Assembly: GCA_902470895.1 (NCBI GenBank)
Contig: CABRID010000002.1
Coordinates: forward strand, 1-59,831
Direction: 5' to 3'
From: an uncultured Collinsella sp.
GTDB taxonomy: Bacteria > Actinomycetota > Coriobacteriia > Coriobacteriales > Coriobacteriaceae
Length of the DNA stretch: 59,831 nt
Positions within the stretch are counted from its first letter, which is position 1, and the number at the start of each line of letters is the position of its first letter. Shown in pieces: positions 1-7,646 of the stretch. Below the pieces are notes generated by a model, which saw nothing but the letters and a program-made list of their open reading frames with translations, was not told the DNA's origin and ran no database searches. Both the position numbers and the translations under genes were made by a program.

Positions 1-961
1 GGCTAATCACGCGATACGGAAGGCCCAGCTGCTGCAGCAGATACTCGGCCTCGGCGGTCATGCTCTCGAGCTCCTCGTCGGACTCCTCCGGCTTAGCGAA
101 CTTGACCATCTCGACCTTGTCGAACTCGTGCTGACGGATGATGCCGCGGGTATCGCGACCGGCGGAACCGGCCTCCTCGCGGAAGCAGGGGGTGAAGGCG
201 GTGTAGCGACGCGGCAGAGTGTCGGCATCGAGGACCTCGCCGGCGTGCAGGTTGGTAAGCACGACCTCGGCGGTGGGGATCAGGAAGTTGTCGCCCGAGA
301 CGTGATAGGCGTCGTCCTCGAACTTGGGCAGCTGACCCGTGCCAAACATGGTCTGACGCTTGACGACGATGGGCGGCCACCACTCCTTAAAGCCACGGCT
401 GGTGTGCGTATCGAGGAAGAAGTTGATGAGGGCGCGCTCCAAGCGGGCGCCAGCGCCACCGAGAACGGTAAAACGGCTGCCGGAGAGCTTGTTGCCGCGC
501 TCGAAGTCGAGGATGTCCAGATCGGTGCCCAGATCCCAATGCGGCTTAAAGTCGAAGTCGAACTCGCGCGGGGTGCCCCAACGACGGCGCTCAATATTCT
601 CGTCCTCGTCCTTGCCGTACGGCGTGGCCTCGCAAGGAATGTTGGGCAGGTGAGCCATGAAGTCGTACTGCTCCTGCTCGAGAGCAGTACGGCGCTCGGC
701 CAGACCGTCAATCTTCTCGTTGACGGCGCGCACGGCCTCCTTGGCGGCCTCGGCCTCGTCCTTCTTGCCCTCCTTCATCAGGGCGCCGATCTTCTTGGAC
801 TCGGCATTGCGCGTAGCCTGGAGCTCCTCGACCTCGGTGATGACGGCACGGCGCTCGTCGTCGAGCTCAAAGAACTTCTCGCGATCCCAAGACTTCTGGC
901 GGTTAGCCATGGCGACATCGATGGCATCGGGGTTCTCGCGAACAAACTTGATATCAAGCAT
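1..961 (-). CDS. serS: Seryl-tRNA synthetase, N-terminal 320 residues (cut by window edge)
   Basis: Charges tRNA-Ser with serine in the cytoplasm. The protein starts MLDIKFVRENPDAI, the usual SerRS start, after a GGAGG ribosome binding site. It then shows the charged N-terminal coiled-coil arm that grips the tRNA long arm. The class II core follows with the serine-binding TAEV motif and motif 2 (FREEAGSAGRDTRG, then RQHEF). About 100 C-terminal residues, including motif 3, lie beyond base 1, so this is an edge effect and not a broken gene. It reads away from the small membrane-protein gene at 1073. The identification is secure. Confidence 0.97.
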   Translation of the reverse strand, partial: MLDIKFVRENPDAIDVAMANRQKSWDREKFFELDDERRAVITEVEELQATRNAESKKIGALMKEGKKDEAEAAKEAVRAVNEKIDGLAERRTALEQEQYDFMAHLPNIPCEATPYGKDEDENIERRRWGTPREFDFDFKPHWDLGTDLDILDFERGNKLSGSRFTVLGGAGARLERALINFFLDTHTSRGFKEWWPPIVVKRQTMFGTGQLPKFEDDAYHVSGDNFLIPTAEVVLTNLHAGEVLDADTLPRRYTAFTPCFREEAGSAGRDTRGIIRQHEFDKVEMVKFAKPEESDEELESMTAEAEYLLQQLGLPYRVIS

Positions 962-1072
962 TAGATCCTCCGGCGATATACATTCCATTTAGGTTGCAAC
1001 CTTGTACATGTATGGGCAAGTATATACTTATGAGCGTTTACGACCCAACTCAACTACGCAAGAAGGCACCCA

Positions 1073-1246
1073 ATGGACGCAGTTTTTTCCTTTTTGTTTG
1101 GCACCCGCACCGGTTTTGCCATCCTTTTCGCCGGCGGCATCCTGTTATTTGCGATTCTTGCCTTTGTAATGGAGAAGCGTACCCATAAGATGTACGTCGA
1201 CCGCGGACCCAAGTCCGAGGATGAGGAAGACAGCTTCTGGGACTAA
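1073..1246 (+). CDS. Small single-pass membrane protein, 57 residues, unknown function
   Basis: I do not recognise a family. The start ATG follows an AGAAGG ribosome binding site at 1061-1066 with 6 bases spacing. The protein opens with a hydrophobic span (FAILFAGGILLFAILAFVM, about residues 15-33). It continues with a basic stretch (EKRTHK) and ends in a strongly acidic tail (SEDEEDSFWD). That pattern suggests one transmembrane helix with a charged cytoplasmic tail. It stands alone, divergent from serS, and a hairpin terminator follows at 1298-1340. An overlapping frame starting at 994 is longer but runs through the terminator side without a good ribosome binding site, so I prefer this frame. 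Confidence 0.7.
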   Translation: MDAVFSFLFGTRTGFAILFAGGILLFAILAFVMEKRTHKMYVDRGPKSEDEEDSFWD

Positions 1247-1291
1247 CCTGCCAAAAAGGGACAGGTTTATTTTGGTCTGTTTTATCTGGGC
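1247..1291 (+). repeat. Dispersed 45-base repeat, copy 1
   Basis: This 45-base block (CCTGCCAAAAAGGGACAGG, then TTTATTTTGG and TTTTATCTGGGC) recurs in inverted orientation at 52768-52812 with only about four differences. A more diverged copy in the opposite orientation lies at about 1358-1404, so two copies flank the terminator hairpin symmetrically. It has no coding potential of its own. Confidence 0.75.
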
Positions 1292-1297
1292 AAACGC

Positions 1298-1340
1298 AAG
1301 CGCCCCGCAACTGGAATTGAGCCAGTTGCGGGGCGCTTTT
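1298..1340. terminator. Bidirectional rho-independent terminator
   Basis: A perfect 15-base stem (GCGCCCCGCAACTGG at 1300-1314 pairing with 1322-1336) has a 7-base loop, with A residues before it and TTTT after it. It sits between two convergent genes, the 57-residue membrane protein and proC, and probably serves both. Confidence 0.88.
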
Positions 1341-1405
1341 CGCTAAAAGGACAAAACCGCAGAAAATACCTGCCAATAATAAACCCTTCCTTTTTTTGGT
1401 CGGTT

Positions 1406-2176
1406 TTACTGGAGAGTTGCGTCGATTGCCTTGACCAGGGCGCTGCGCATGCCGGCGTCCTCGAGCGCAACGACGCCCTTGATGGTGGCACCACCGGGCG
1501 AGCATACGGCATCCTTCATCGCCGCAGGATGCTGGCCAGTTGCAAGCTGCAGCTTTGCCGTACCCAACACCATCTGGCTCACAATGCGATAGGCATCGGC
1601 ACGCGGGATACCGTGCTTGACCGCTGCATCGCCCAGGGCCTCGATTGCCATGGCGACAAATGCCGGAGCGCAACCACCCACCGTGCCGCCCACAAACAGC
1701 AGGCTCGTATCGAGTTCGACCACCGCACCGAGCTTGCCAAGCAAATCAAGCACCACTGCGCTCTGCTCATCACTAAGCGTGGAAGCCTTCTCGCAAGCGA
1801 TGACGCCCTCGCCCACCGAAACCGGTGTGTTGGGCACCGTCGAGATATGCGCGACGCCCGGCAGGACCTGCTCCCACTTGGCACTGTCCCAGGTCCAGGC
1901 AACCGACAGAACGACCTTTTTGGCAAGAGCATCCTTGAGCGGGGCGAATACCTTCTCGATCATGTACGGTTTGACCGCAGCGACCACGATATCGGATGCG
2001 GCGACAACCTCGGCGGCATCGTGGCAGGCGACCATGCCGCGCGCCTCGCAGCGCTCAACCAGTGCGTCGTAGCGACCCGCGCAGGCGCACATGTCGCTCG
2101 CAGCTACACCGGCAGCGATCCAGCCATCGGCCATAGCGCTCGCCATATTGCCAAAACCGACAAATCCAATCTTCAT
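1406..2176 (-). CDS. proC: Pyrroline-5-carboxylate reductase
   Basis: Catalyses the last step of proline synthesis, NAD(P)H-dependent reduction of 1-pyrroline-5-carboxylate. The 256-residue protein opens with a Rossmann motif (MKIGFVGFGNMASAM). Near its C-terminus it carries the family signature region (CSPGGATIKGVVALEDAGM) in the helical dimerisation domain. Length is close to the usual 260-270. It lies 73 bases downstream of rlmH on the same strand and may share its transcript, ending at the hairpin at 1298-1340. The start ATG follows AAGGACTATGAG. Confidence 0.95.
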   Translation of the reverse strand: MKIGFVGFGNMASAMADGWIAAGVAASDMCACAGRYDALVERCEARGMVACHDAAEVVAASDIVVAAVKPYMIEKVFAPLKDALAKKVVLSVAWTWDSAKWEQVLPGVAHISTVPNTPVSVGEGVIACEKASTLSDEQSAVVLDLLGKLGAVVELDTSLLFVGGTVGGCAPAFVAMAIEALGDAAVKHGIPRADAYRIVSQMVLGTAKLQLATGQHPAAMKDAVCSPGGATIKGVVALEDAGMRSALVKAIDATLQ

Positions 2177-2249
2177 ATCTCATAGTCCTTTCAGACACAT
2201 TCCTCAAAACGAAAGGTATTGTCCCACGCCATTGTTTCGTATTGCCGAC

Positions 2250-2720
2250 CTATTTGTGATACGGCTCGCCACGGCTGATCTTGCAGGCGCGGTAGATTTG
2301 CTCCAGCAGCACCACGCGCGCCAAGTTATGCGGCAAGGTAATGCGTCCAAAGCTGAGCATCTCGTCGGCGCGGGCGCGCACCTCATCGCTCACGCCGTCC
2401 GAACCGCCAATCACAAAGGCGATGTCGCTGCTGCCTCGTAGCATAAGATCGTCGAGCCTCGCCGAGAGCTCCTCACTCGAACGCTCCTTGCCCTCGATAG
2501 CCAGCAGGATCACATGCGCTCGAGACGGCAATGCAGCAAGAATTGCCGCCCCCTCCTTGTCGCGCGCGGCATCCACGCCGCCCGCCTTAGCCGGGTCGAT
2601 ATCGGCCACCTCGCGGATATCCACCTTGGCATAGGCGCCTAGGCGCTTGGTGTACTCAGCGCACGCGTCCTTCCAAAAGCGCTCTTTGAGCTTGCCAACA
2701 CAAACGACGGTGTATTTCAC
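2250..2720 (-). CDS. rlmH: 23S rRNA pseudouridine-1915 N3-methyltransferase
   Basis: A small SPOUT-class methyltransferase that modifies pseudouridine 1915 in helix 69 of 23S rRNA on the assembled ribosome. The protein has the usual length (156 residues) and the family start (MKYTVVCVGKLKERFWKDAC). The glycine-rich SAM knot is FVIGGSDGVSDEV, and the C-terminal signature is LLEQIYRACKISRGEPYHK. Its start lies 6 bases after the stop of the SPFH gene, so the two are almost certainly co-transcribed. Confidence 0.96.
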   Translation of the reverse strand: MKYTVVCVGKLKERFWKDACAEYTKRLGAYAKVDIREVADIDPAKAGGVDAARDKEGAAILAALPSRAHVILLAIEGKERSSEELSARLDDLMLRGSSDIAFVIGGSDGVSDEVRARADEMLSFGRITLPHNLARVVLLEQIYRACKISRGEPYHK

Positions 2721-2726
2721 GCGTGC

Positions 2727-3665
2727 CTACTCCTTTGACTCGTTCTGAACCCTACCGGCAGCCAGCATCTGCTCGAACATAGAGGCCGACTGCGAAAAGT
2801 CGCTCGGCAGCACGACCGTCGAGGTTTTACCCGTGCGAGCGAACTCCGTCATCATCTCGGACCACTGCGTAAACATGAACAGTTGGTTGGCCTCGTCATT
2901 GCCGACACCCGTCTCTTGGATGATCTCGAGCGAATCTTTGATACCCAGCGCGATGGCCTTGCGCTGGTTGGCGATGCCCTCGCCCGCCTTTTCCATAGCC
3001 TCAGCCTCGGCGGTCGCCTCGGTGACGCGCTTGATGCGGTCGGCCTCAGCGAGCTCCTGTGCCGCAGCGCGCTTGCGCTGGGCAGCGTTGATGTCGTTCA
3101 TGGAGTTCTCAACCTCGGTCGGCAGTGCGATTTTGGTGATGAGCGTCGACACGAGGGTGAAGCCGTAGGCGGCCATCTGCTCGGAAACGGTAGCGTTGAC
3201 ATCCTTGGCGATGTCATCCTTCTTGGCAAAGACCTCATCGAGTGTGTAGACGGGGATCGAAGAGCGCAGGGCGTCGGTGATGAAGTCACGCATCTGGTCG
3301 ACGGGCTCCTGCAGCATGTAGTAGCTCTTGTAGATACCCGAATCTGCCGGGCCGGCGCCCATGTCATAGCTCACGTGGTACTGAGCAGAGACCTCAAGGC
3401 CGATGGTCACGTTGTCCTGGGTCTTAACGTCGATGCCAAAACCGTTTTTCATGGTGCGCAGGCTCACCGTGGCGGCCTTGCGGTCGATCACGGGCACCTT
3501 CATGTGGAAGCCCGCGTTGACGATGCGGTTAAACTTGCCCAGGCGCTCGATGATCACGGCATGCTGTTGTTCAACGACATAGCAGGCGTTGGGAAGCAGC
3601 AGCAACAGGATGATGATGGGAATCAAAAGGCTGGTAAGGGCGGCGATGATACCGGACAACAGCAT
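2727..3665 (-). CDS. SPFH/band 7 (stomatin-like) membrane protein
   Basis: Stomatin-type proteins form oligomeric scaffolds in membrane microdomains; the client here cannot be told. I chose the ATG at 3665 because AGAGGAGAG precedes it; a GTG seven codons upstream lacks a ribosome binding site. The 312-residue protein has one N-terminal membrane helix (about 4-25). The SPFH core follows (YVVEQQHAVIIERLGKF, then the TQDNVTIGLEVSAQYHV region). Last comes an Ala/Glu-rich coiled-coil (INAAQRKRAAAQELAEADR) typical of stomatins. No NfeD partner is adjacent; instead it is paired with rlmH. Annotations such as HflK/HflC would be possible, but there is no pair. Confidence 0.88.
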   Translation of the reverse strand: MLLSGIIAALTSLLIPIIILLLLLPNACYVVEQQHAVIIERLGKFNRIVNAGFHMKVPVIDRKAATVSLRTMKNGFGIDVKTQDNVTIGLEVSAQYHVSYDMGAGPADSGIYKSYYMLQEPVDQMRDFITDALRSSIPVYTLDEVFAKKDDIAKDVNATVSEQMAAYGFTLVSTLITKIALPTEVENSMNDINAAQRKRAAAQELAEADRIKRVTEATAEAEAMEKAGEGIANQRKAIALGIKDSLEIIQETGVGNDEANQLFMFTQWSEMMTEFARTGKTSTVVLPSDFSQSASMFEQMLAAGRVQNESKE

Positions 3666-3736
3666 GGTCTCTCCTCTGATAGGCACACGTTGGCATTAGG
3701 ATACCCGCACGAAGCAGCAACGTGACATCAACAAGA

Positions 3737-3799
3737 GGCCCATAACAAAAAGCTCCCATTGCTGGGAGCTCTTTCAATCAATGGTGCGGGCGAAAGGAC
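3737..3799 (-). repeat. Duplicated tRNA-Leu 3' end plus its terminator (scar, copy A)
   Basis: About 63 bases repeat the block at 3926-3988 almost exactly. On the minus strand it contains the last 18 bases of the tRNA-Leu gene including CCA (GTCCTTTCGCCCGCACCA), an AT-rich spacer, the hairpin GAGCTCCCAGCAATGGGAGC and its T tract. The rest of the tRNA is missing. The roughly 125 bases between the copies hold two short palindromes and a degenerate T-arm-like sequence at about 3902-3922. This is the expected appearance of an attachment-site duplication left by a tRNA-targeting integrase, but no integrase gene remains. Confidence 0.8.
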
Positions 3800-3935
3800 G
3801 TCCGCGTATCCGCTTCGCGGATCCGCACCGGCTTCGGCCGCCTGCCGGCGTCCTCGCCAGCTCGCTAAAAACGCTCCGCGTTTTCTTTACGCTCGCTCCT
3901 TCACAGGTTCAAGTCCCTGTGATGGGCCCATAACA

Positions 3936-3966
3936 AAAAAGCTCCCATTGCTGGGAGCTCTTTAAT
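3936..3966 (-). terminator. Terminator of tRNA-Leu
   Basis: On the minus strand GAGCTCCCAGCAATGGGAGC forms an 8-base stem followed by six T residues, seven bases after the CCA end of the tRNA gene. Confidence 0.85.
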
Positions 3967-3970
3967 TTAA

Positions 3971-4057
3971 TGGTGCGGGCGAAAGGACTTGAACCTTCAT
4001 GGGGTTGCCCCCATACGGACCTGAACCGTACGCGTCTGCCAATTCCGCCACGCCCGC
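3971..4057 (-). tRNA. tRNA-Leu(CAG)
   Basis: An 87-base type II tRNA with encoded CCA. The acceptor stem is GCGGGCG pairing with CGCCCGC. The D-arm has GGCAGACGC, and the anticodon stem TACGG/CCGTA encloses the loop TTCAGGT with anticodon CAG. A long variable arm (TGGGGGCAACCCCA) and a normal T-arm (TTCAAGT) follow. The long variable arm and anticodon identify it as leucine. Its 3' end is duplicated downstream at 3781-3799. Confidence 0.96.
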
Positions 4058-4068
4058 GTGCAGGAATT

Positions 4069-4097
4069 AGAATAACGGAGCGCCACCACGAACGCAA
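4069..4097 (-). promoter_or_regulatory. Promoter of tRNA-Leu
   Basis: On the minus strand, TTGCGT (4092-4097) and TATTCT (4069-4074) are separated by 17 bases and end 11 bases before the tRNA 5' end. Match and position suit a sigma-70-type promoter. Confidence 0.7.
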
Positions 4098-4100
4098 GAA

Positions 4101-5018
4101 CTATTTTTGAAAAAGTTTGCAGGCATTCTCCCAAGCGGCTTGCACGATTGTTTCGGCGTCCTCACCCGTGCGATCGACACGGTCGTTAACCAGCGCGTTT
4201 GCCGTAATGGAGATCATTGCGGGCTCGCATTCAAGACCGCGGATGGGCTCTGGAGCCATATACGGGCAATCCGTCTCGAACAAAATTCGATCGAGTGGGG
4301 TTGCCGCAAATGCCTCGCGCACGTCGTCGTTGCGCTTAAAGGTGGCCGCACCACCATAGGCGATATAGCAGCCCAGCTCCACAAAGCGCTCCATCGTGGC
4401 GCGGTCCTCGCCAAAACAGTGCAGCACACAACCGGCCTGGGGCACGCCCACCTCACGAAGCACGTTGTACGCATCAACGTGCGAGGTGCGCTCCCCATCC
4501 GAGTCCTCGTGACGCAGATGCAGCTCCACCGGCACGTTACGGCACACGGCAAGCTCGAGCTGGCGCGTCATGCAGTCAATCTGCACGTTATGGGGTGCCG
4601 GCGCGATATCGTCGTCATAGTCCATGTGGTAGTCCAGGCCGATTTCGCCAATACCGGCGCATAAGGGGTCATCGAGTGCGGCAACGACCTGCGCGTGAAC
4701 GTCGTCGGTATAGTCCGGCGCACCATACGGATGCACGCCGGCAAGATACTTGATCTGCGGGATATCCTGCATCGGCAGAATTTCGCGCACGAGCCAGTCG
4801 CTATAGTCCGTCACGCTGCGTTTGTCAGCGATGGGGTCGAACATCGTCACCAACAGGTCGACGCCCGCGGCTTTGGCGCGCACGAGCGTCTCGGGCACTT
4901 CTTTGCCCCAAAACGAAAGCAGATGCGCATGCGTGTCGGCAAGCGGCGCCAAGGGCACGGGACAAGCAACCGTCTTCTTTTTCTTGGTAAACGTCACGCG
5001 TTCGGCATTAAGCGTCAT
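4101..5018 (-). CDS. tatD: TatD family metal-dependent hydrolase / DNase
   Basis: Members are TIM-barrel metal enzymes with 3'-5' exonuclease or related hydrolase activity. The 305-residue protein shows the metal ligands expected in order: DTHAHL near residue 28, GEIGLDYH, ELHLRHE, LHCFGE and ETDCPYMAP with the following RG. The N-terminus is extended and basic (TFTKKKK) compared with a typical 255-265 residue TatD. The start overlaps the rsmA stop by 11 bases, so the two are probably translationally coupled. The tatD/rsmA neighbourhood is common in Gram-positives. Confidence 0.92.
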   Translation of the reverse strand: MTLNAERVTFTKKKKTVACPVPLAPLADTHAHLLSFWGKEVPETLVRAKAAGVDLLVTMFDPIADKRSVTDYSDWLVREILPMQDIPQIKYLAGVHPYGAPDYTDDVHAQVVAALDDPLCAGIGEIGLDYHMDYDDDIAPAPHNVQIDCMTRQLELAVCRNVPVELHLRHEDSDGERTSHVDAYNVLREVGVPQAGCVLHCFGEDRATMERFVELGCYIAYGGAATFKRNDDVREAFAATPLDRILFETDCPYMAPEPIRGLECEPAMISITANALVNDRVDRTGEDAETIVQAAWENACKLFQK

Positions 5019-5868
5019 GGATTAGCTCCTGGGCCAGGCGGACAAAGTCGGCAACATCAAGCGTTTCGGCGCGCGTGGTGGATGCGATACCGCAAGCCTC
5101 AAAGGCGGCATCGAGCACGTCCTTGGCAAAGCCGTTGGCGCTCATGGAGTTGCGAATGGTCTTGCGACGCTGAGCAAATGCAGCATCAATCACGCGGGCC
5201 ACAAACTCGCGGTCGAGTCCTTCGGGCACCACGCCGTCAACACGGTCGATACGCACGACGGCCGAGTCCACGTGCGGCGCCGGCATAAAGCAACGCGGCG
5301 GCACCTCAAAGCGACCCGTCACCTGCGCATACAGGCCGAGCTTTGCCGTATAGCCGCCATAGGTCTTGTTGCCCGGCACTGCAGCAATGCGATCGGCAAC
5401 CTCCTTTTGCACCATGACCACGGCACGCTTGAGCGCGGGCATCGTCTGAAAAAACTGCAAGATGATCGTCGCCGCCACGTTATAGGGCAAGTTCGCGACA
5501 AATACCGTCGGCTCACCGCCGGCGGCCTGCTCAATCTGCTCCGGGCCCACCTTAAGCGCGTCACCCATGATAAAGCGGAAGTTGGCGTAGTCGGCGGCGT
5601 GAGCATCGAGCACCGGCTCGAGCTCGGGATCGGCCTCGATCGACGTGACGCACGCCGCCTCCTGCAACAGCGCAAGCGTGAGCGTACCAACGCCCGGACC
5701 AACCTCGAGCACACGCTCATCGCCTGCAAGCTCGGCAAGCTCGCAAATGCGCTCAATTACATGGTTGTCGATCAGGAAGTTCTGGCCCAGGCGATGCTTG
5801 GTCACAAGGCCAAACTCCTCCAACAGCTCCCTGGTGGCCGTGGGGTTTGCCAAAGGCGAAGTTGTCAT
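5008..5868 (-). CDS. rsmA: 16S rRNA dimethyladenosine transferase
   Basis: Adds four methyl groups to A1518 and A1519 of 16S rRNA late in 30S assembly (KsgA). The 286-residue protein carries the N-terminal KHRLGQNFLID signature. It then has SAM motif I (VLEVGPGVGTLT), motif IV NLPYNVA and the C-terminal helical domain (FAQRRKTIRNSM). AAGGAGGCAACC precedes the ATG at ideal spacing. It leads an rsmA-tatD operon. Loss of RsmA is the classic route to kasugamycin resistance, but nothing here suggests a defect. Confidence 0.97.
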   Translation of the reverse strand: MTTSPLANPTATRELLEEFGLVTKHRLGQNFLIDNHVIERICELAELAGDERVLEVGPGVGTLTLALLQEAACVTSIEADPELEPVLDAHAADYANFRFIMGDALKVGPEQIEQAAGGEPTVFVANLPYNVAATIILQFFQTMPALKRAVVMVQKEVADRIAAVPGNKTYGGYTAKLGLYAQVTGRFEVPPRCFMPAPHVDSAVVRIDRVDGVVPEGLDREFVARVIDAAFAQRRKTIRNSMSANGFAKDVLDAAFEACGIASTTRAETLDVADFVRLAQELIHDA

Positions 5869-5904
5869 GGTTGCCTCCTTAGCATGATGGCGGCGTCTTG
5901 AAAC

Positions 5905-5938
5905 AAAAGGGCATGGACCGTGGCGGCCATGCCCTTAC
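5905..5938 (-). terminator. Terminator of metG
   Basis: On the minus strand, AAGGGCATGG and CCATGCCCTT form a 10-base stem followed by TTGTTT. It lies about 40 bases after the metG stop and before rsmA, so rsmA must have its own promoter or rely on read-through. Confidence 0.8.
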
Positions 5939-5975
5939 AGCTAAACAGCAAATTGCCGATATGGCGCGCTGCGTC

Positions 5976-7577
5976 TTAGCCCAGACGCGGGAACAGCGGC
6001 TCGCCCTTCTCGACAGGCTGACCGCCGGCAAGCAGGCCCCAAGCGCAAATGCCCTTGAGGTCGTCGGTCGCGGCCTCGTCCTCGCAGGACAGGCGGCGCA
6101 GGGCCTCGGCAGAGGTCTGAGGCATGAGCGGCATCAGCAGGTGGGCGGCAATGCGGATGGCCTCGAGCAGGTTGTAGATCACAAACGCCAGCTCGTCAGC
6201 CTTGGCCTCGTCCTTGGCAAGTGCCCAAGGCTCAGAGTCCTCGATGTAGTGGTTGGCGGCATGGATGAGCTCCATGACCTCGTCCTTGGCTCCGCCGTAA
6301 TCGAGCACGTCCATCTTGGCCATGTAGCGCTCGACCAGACCATCGGCGATCTTTGCCAGCGGGTTGTCGAACGCATCGAACGATGCGGGCTTGGCGGGCG
6401 CGCAACCATCAAAGTACTTGCCGCTCATGTTGAGCGAACGCGAGATAAGGTTGCCCCAGCTGTTGGCCAGGTCGGCGTTGTAGACCTGCTCCATGCGATC
6501 GAAGCTGATGGCACCGTCGGTGCCGGGGACGACGTCGGTCATGAAGTAGTAGCGATAGCCCTCGACGCCCAACATGTCGATAACGTCCTGCGGAGCGATG
6601 GCGTTGCCGCGGCTCTTGGACATCTTCTCGGCCTTGCCGGTCTCGGCATTGCGCACGGTCAGGAAGCCGTGGGCAAAGACGTGCTCGGGCAGGGCCTCGC
6701 CGATGGCCATGAGCATGGCGGGCCAAATGACGCAGTGGAAGCGGATGATGTCCTTGCCCACGATGTGGAACTGCGCAGGCCAGCGATAGGCCAGCTCGGC
6801 ACGCGCCTCGTCGGTGTCGACACCGTAGCCGACGGCCGTCATATAGTTGAGCAGCGCATCGAACCACACGTAGGTCACGTGACCCTCGTCAAACGGGACC
6901 TGAATGCCCCAGTCAAAGCTCGTACGGCTCACGGAAAGGTCATTAAGGCCGCCCTCGACAAAGCTACGTACCTCGTTCATGCGGAACGCAGGCTCGACAA
7001 AGTCGGGGTGCTCGTCGTAAAGCTTGAGCAGCTTGTCCTGGAAAGCGGAAAGCTTAAAGAAGTAGGACTCCTCCTGCACGCGCTCAAGCGGACGGTGGCA
7101 GTCGGGGCACAGGTGCTGGCCGACGCTGCCGTACTCCTCGTCGCCCTTCTGGACCTGCGTATCGGTGAAGTAGGTCTCGTCAGGCACGCAATACCAACCG
7201 TCGTAGCTGCCCTTATACAGGTAGCCGGACTCCTTCATGCGCTCCCACAGGTACTGCACGGCATGATGCTGGCGCGGCTCGGTGGTGCGGATGAAGTCGT
7301 CGTTGGAGATCTCGAGCTTGCTCCAAAGCTCCTTGAAGTGCGGGGCCTGGCTGTCGGTCCACTCCTGCGGCGTCATGCCATGCTTGGCTGCGGCCTCGGC
7401 GACCTTCTCGCCGTGCTCGTCCATGCCGGTCAGGAACTTGACGTTATAGCCGGCGGAGCGACGATAACGGGCCTGAACGTCGGCGATGATGGTGGAATAA
7501 GCCGTGCCCAGGTGCGGATCGGCGTTGACGTAGTAGATGGGCGTCGTGATAAAGAACGAAGGCTTGCTTTGATCCAT
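5976..7577 (-). CDS. metG: Methionyl-tRNA synthetase
   Basis: Charges initiator and elongator tRNA-Met. The 533-residue class I enzyme has the HIGH-type motif HLGTAY (22-27). A single-knuckle zinc insert has C130 and the pair CPDC (157-160), and the KMSKS loop is at 318-322. The helical anticodon-binding domain ends with LLMPLMPQTSAEALRRL. It stops at about residue 533, so the C-terminal EMAP/Trbp111-like dimerisation domain of longer bacterial MetRS is absent. It lies downstream of rsmI, with a gap of about 70 bases. Confidence 0.97.
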   Translation of the reverse strand: MDQSKPSFFITTPIYYVNADPHLGTAYSTIIADVQARYRRSAGYNVKFLTGMDEHGEKVAEAAAKHGMTPQEWTDSQAPHFKELWSKLEISNDDFIRTTEPRQHHAVQYLWERMKESGYLYKGSYDGWYCVPDETYFTDTQVQKGDEEYGSVGQHLCPDCHRPLERVQEESYFFKLSAFQDKLLKLYDEHPDFVEPAFRMNEVRSFVEGGLNDLSVSRTSFDWGIQVPFDEGHVTYVWFDALLNYMTAVGYGVDTDEARAELAYRWPAQFHIVGKDIIRFHCVIWPAMLMAIGEALPEHVFAHGFLTVRNAETGKAEKMSKSRGNAIAPQDVIDMLGVEGYRYYFMTDVVPGTDGAISFDRMEQVYNADLANSWGNLISRSLNMSGKYFDGCAPAKPASFDAFDNPLAKIADGLVERYMAKMDVLDYGGAKDEVMELIHAANHYIEDSEPWALAKDEAKADELAFVIYNLLEAIRIAAHLLMPLMPQTSAEALRRLSCEDEAATDDLKGICAWGLLAGGQPVEKGEPLFPRLG

Positions 7578-7646
7578 GGGGTTTGTCCTCCAGAAAAACG
7601 TTGCATACAGAGGATGATTCTAGCGCAAGGGCTGGATATCCTCCAT

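Noticed and set aside
994..1188. 64-codon frame overlapping the small membrane protein
   Set aside because: The frame used (start 1073) has a better ribosome binding site and a membrane-protein pattern; this one reads as random residues.
3902..3922. A further tRNA gene on the plus strand near 3.9 kb
   Set aside because: Only a T-arm-like sequence with an extra base exists; no acceptor, D or anticodon arm can be found.
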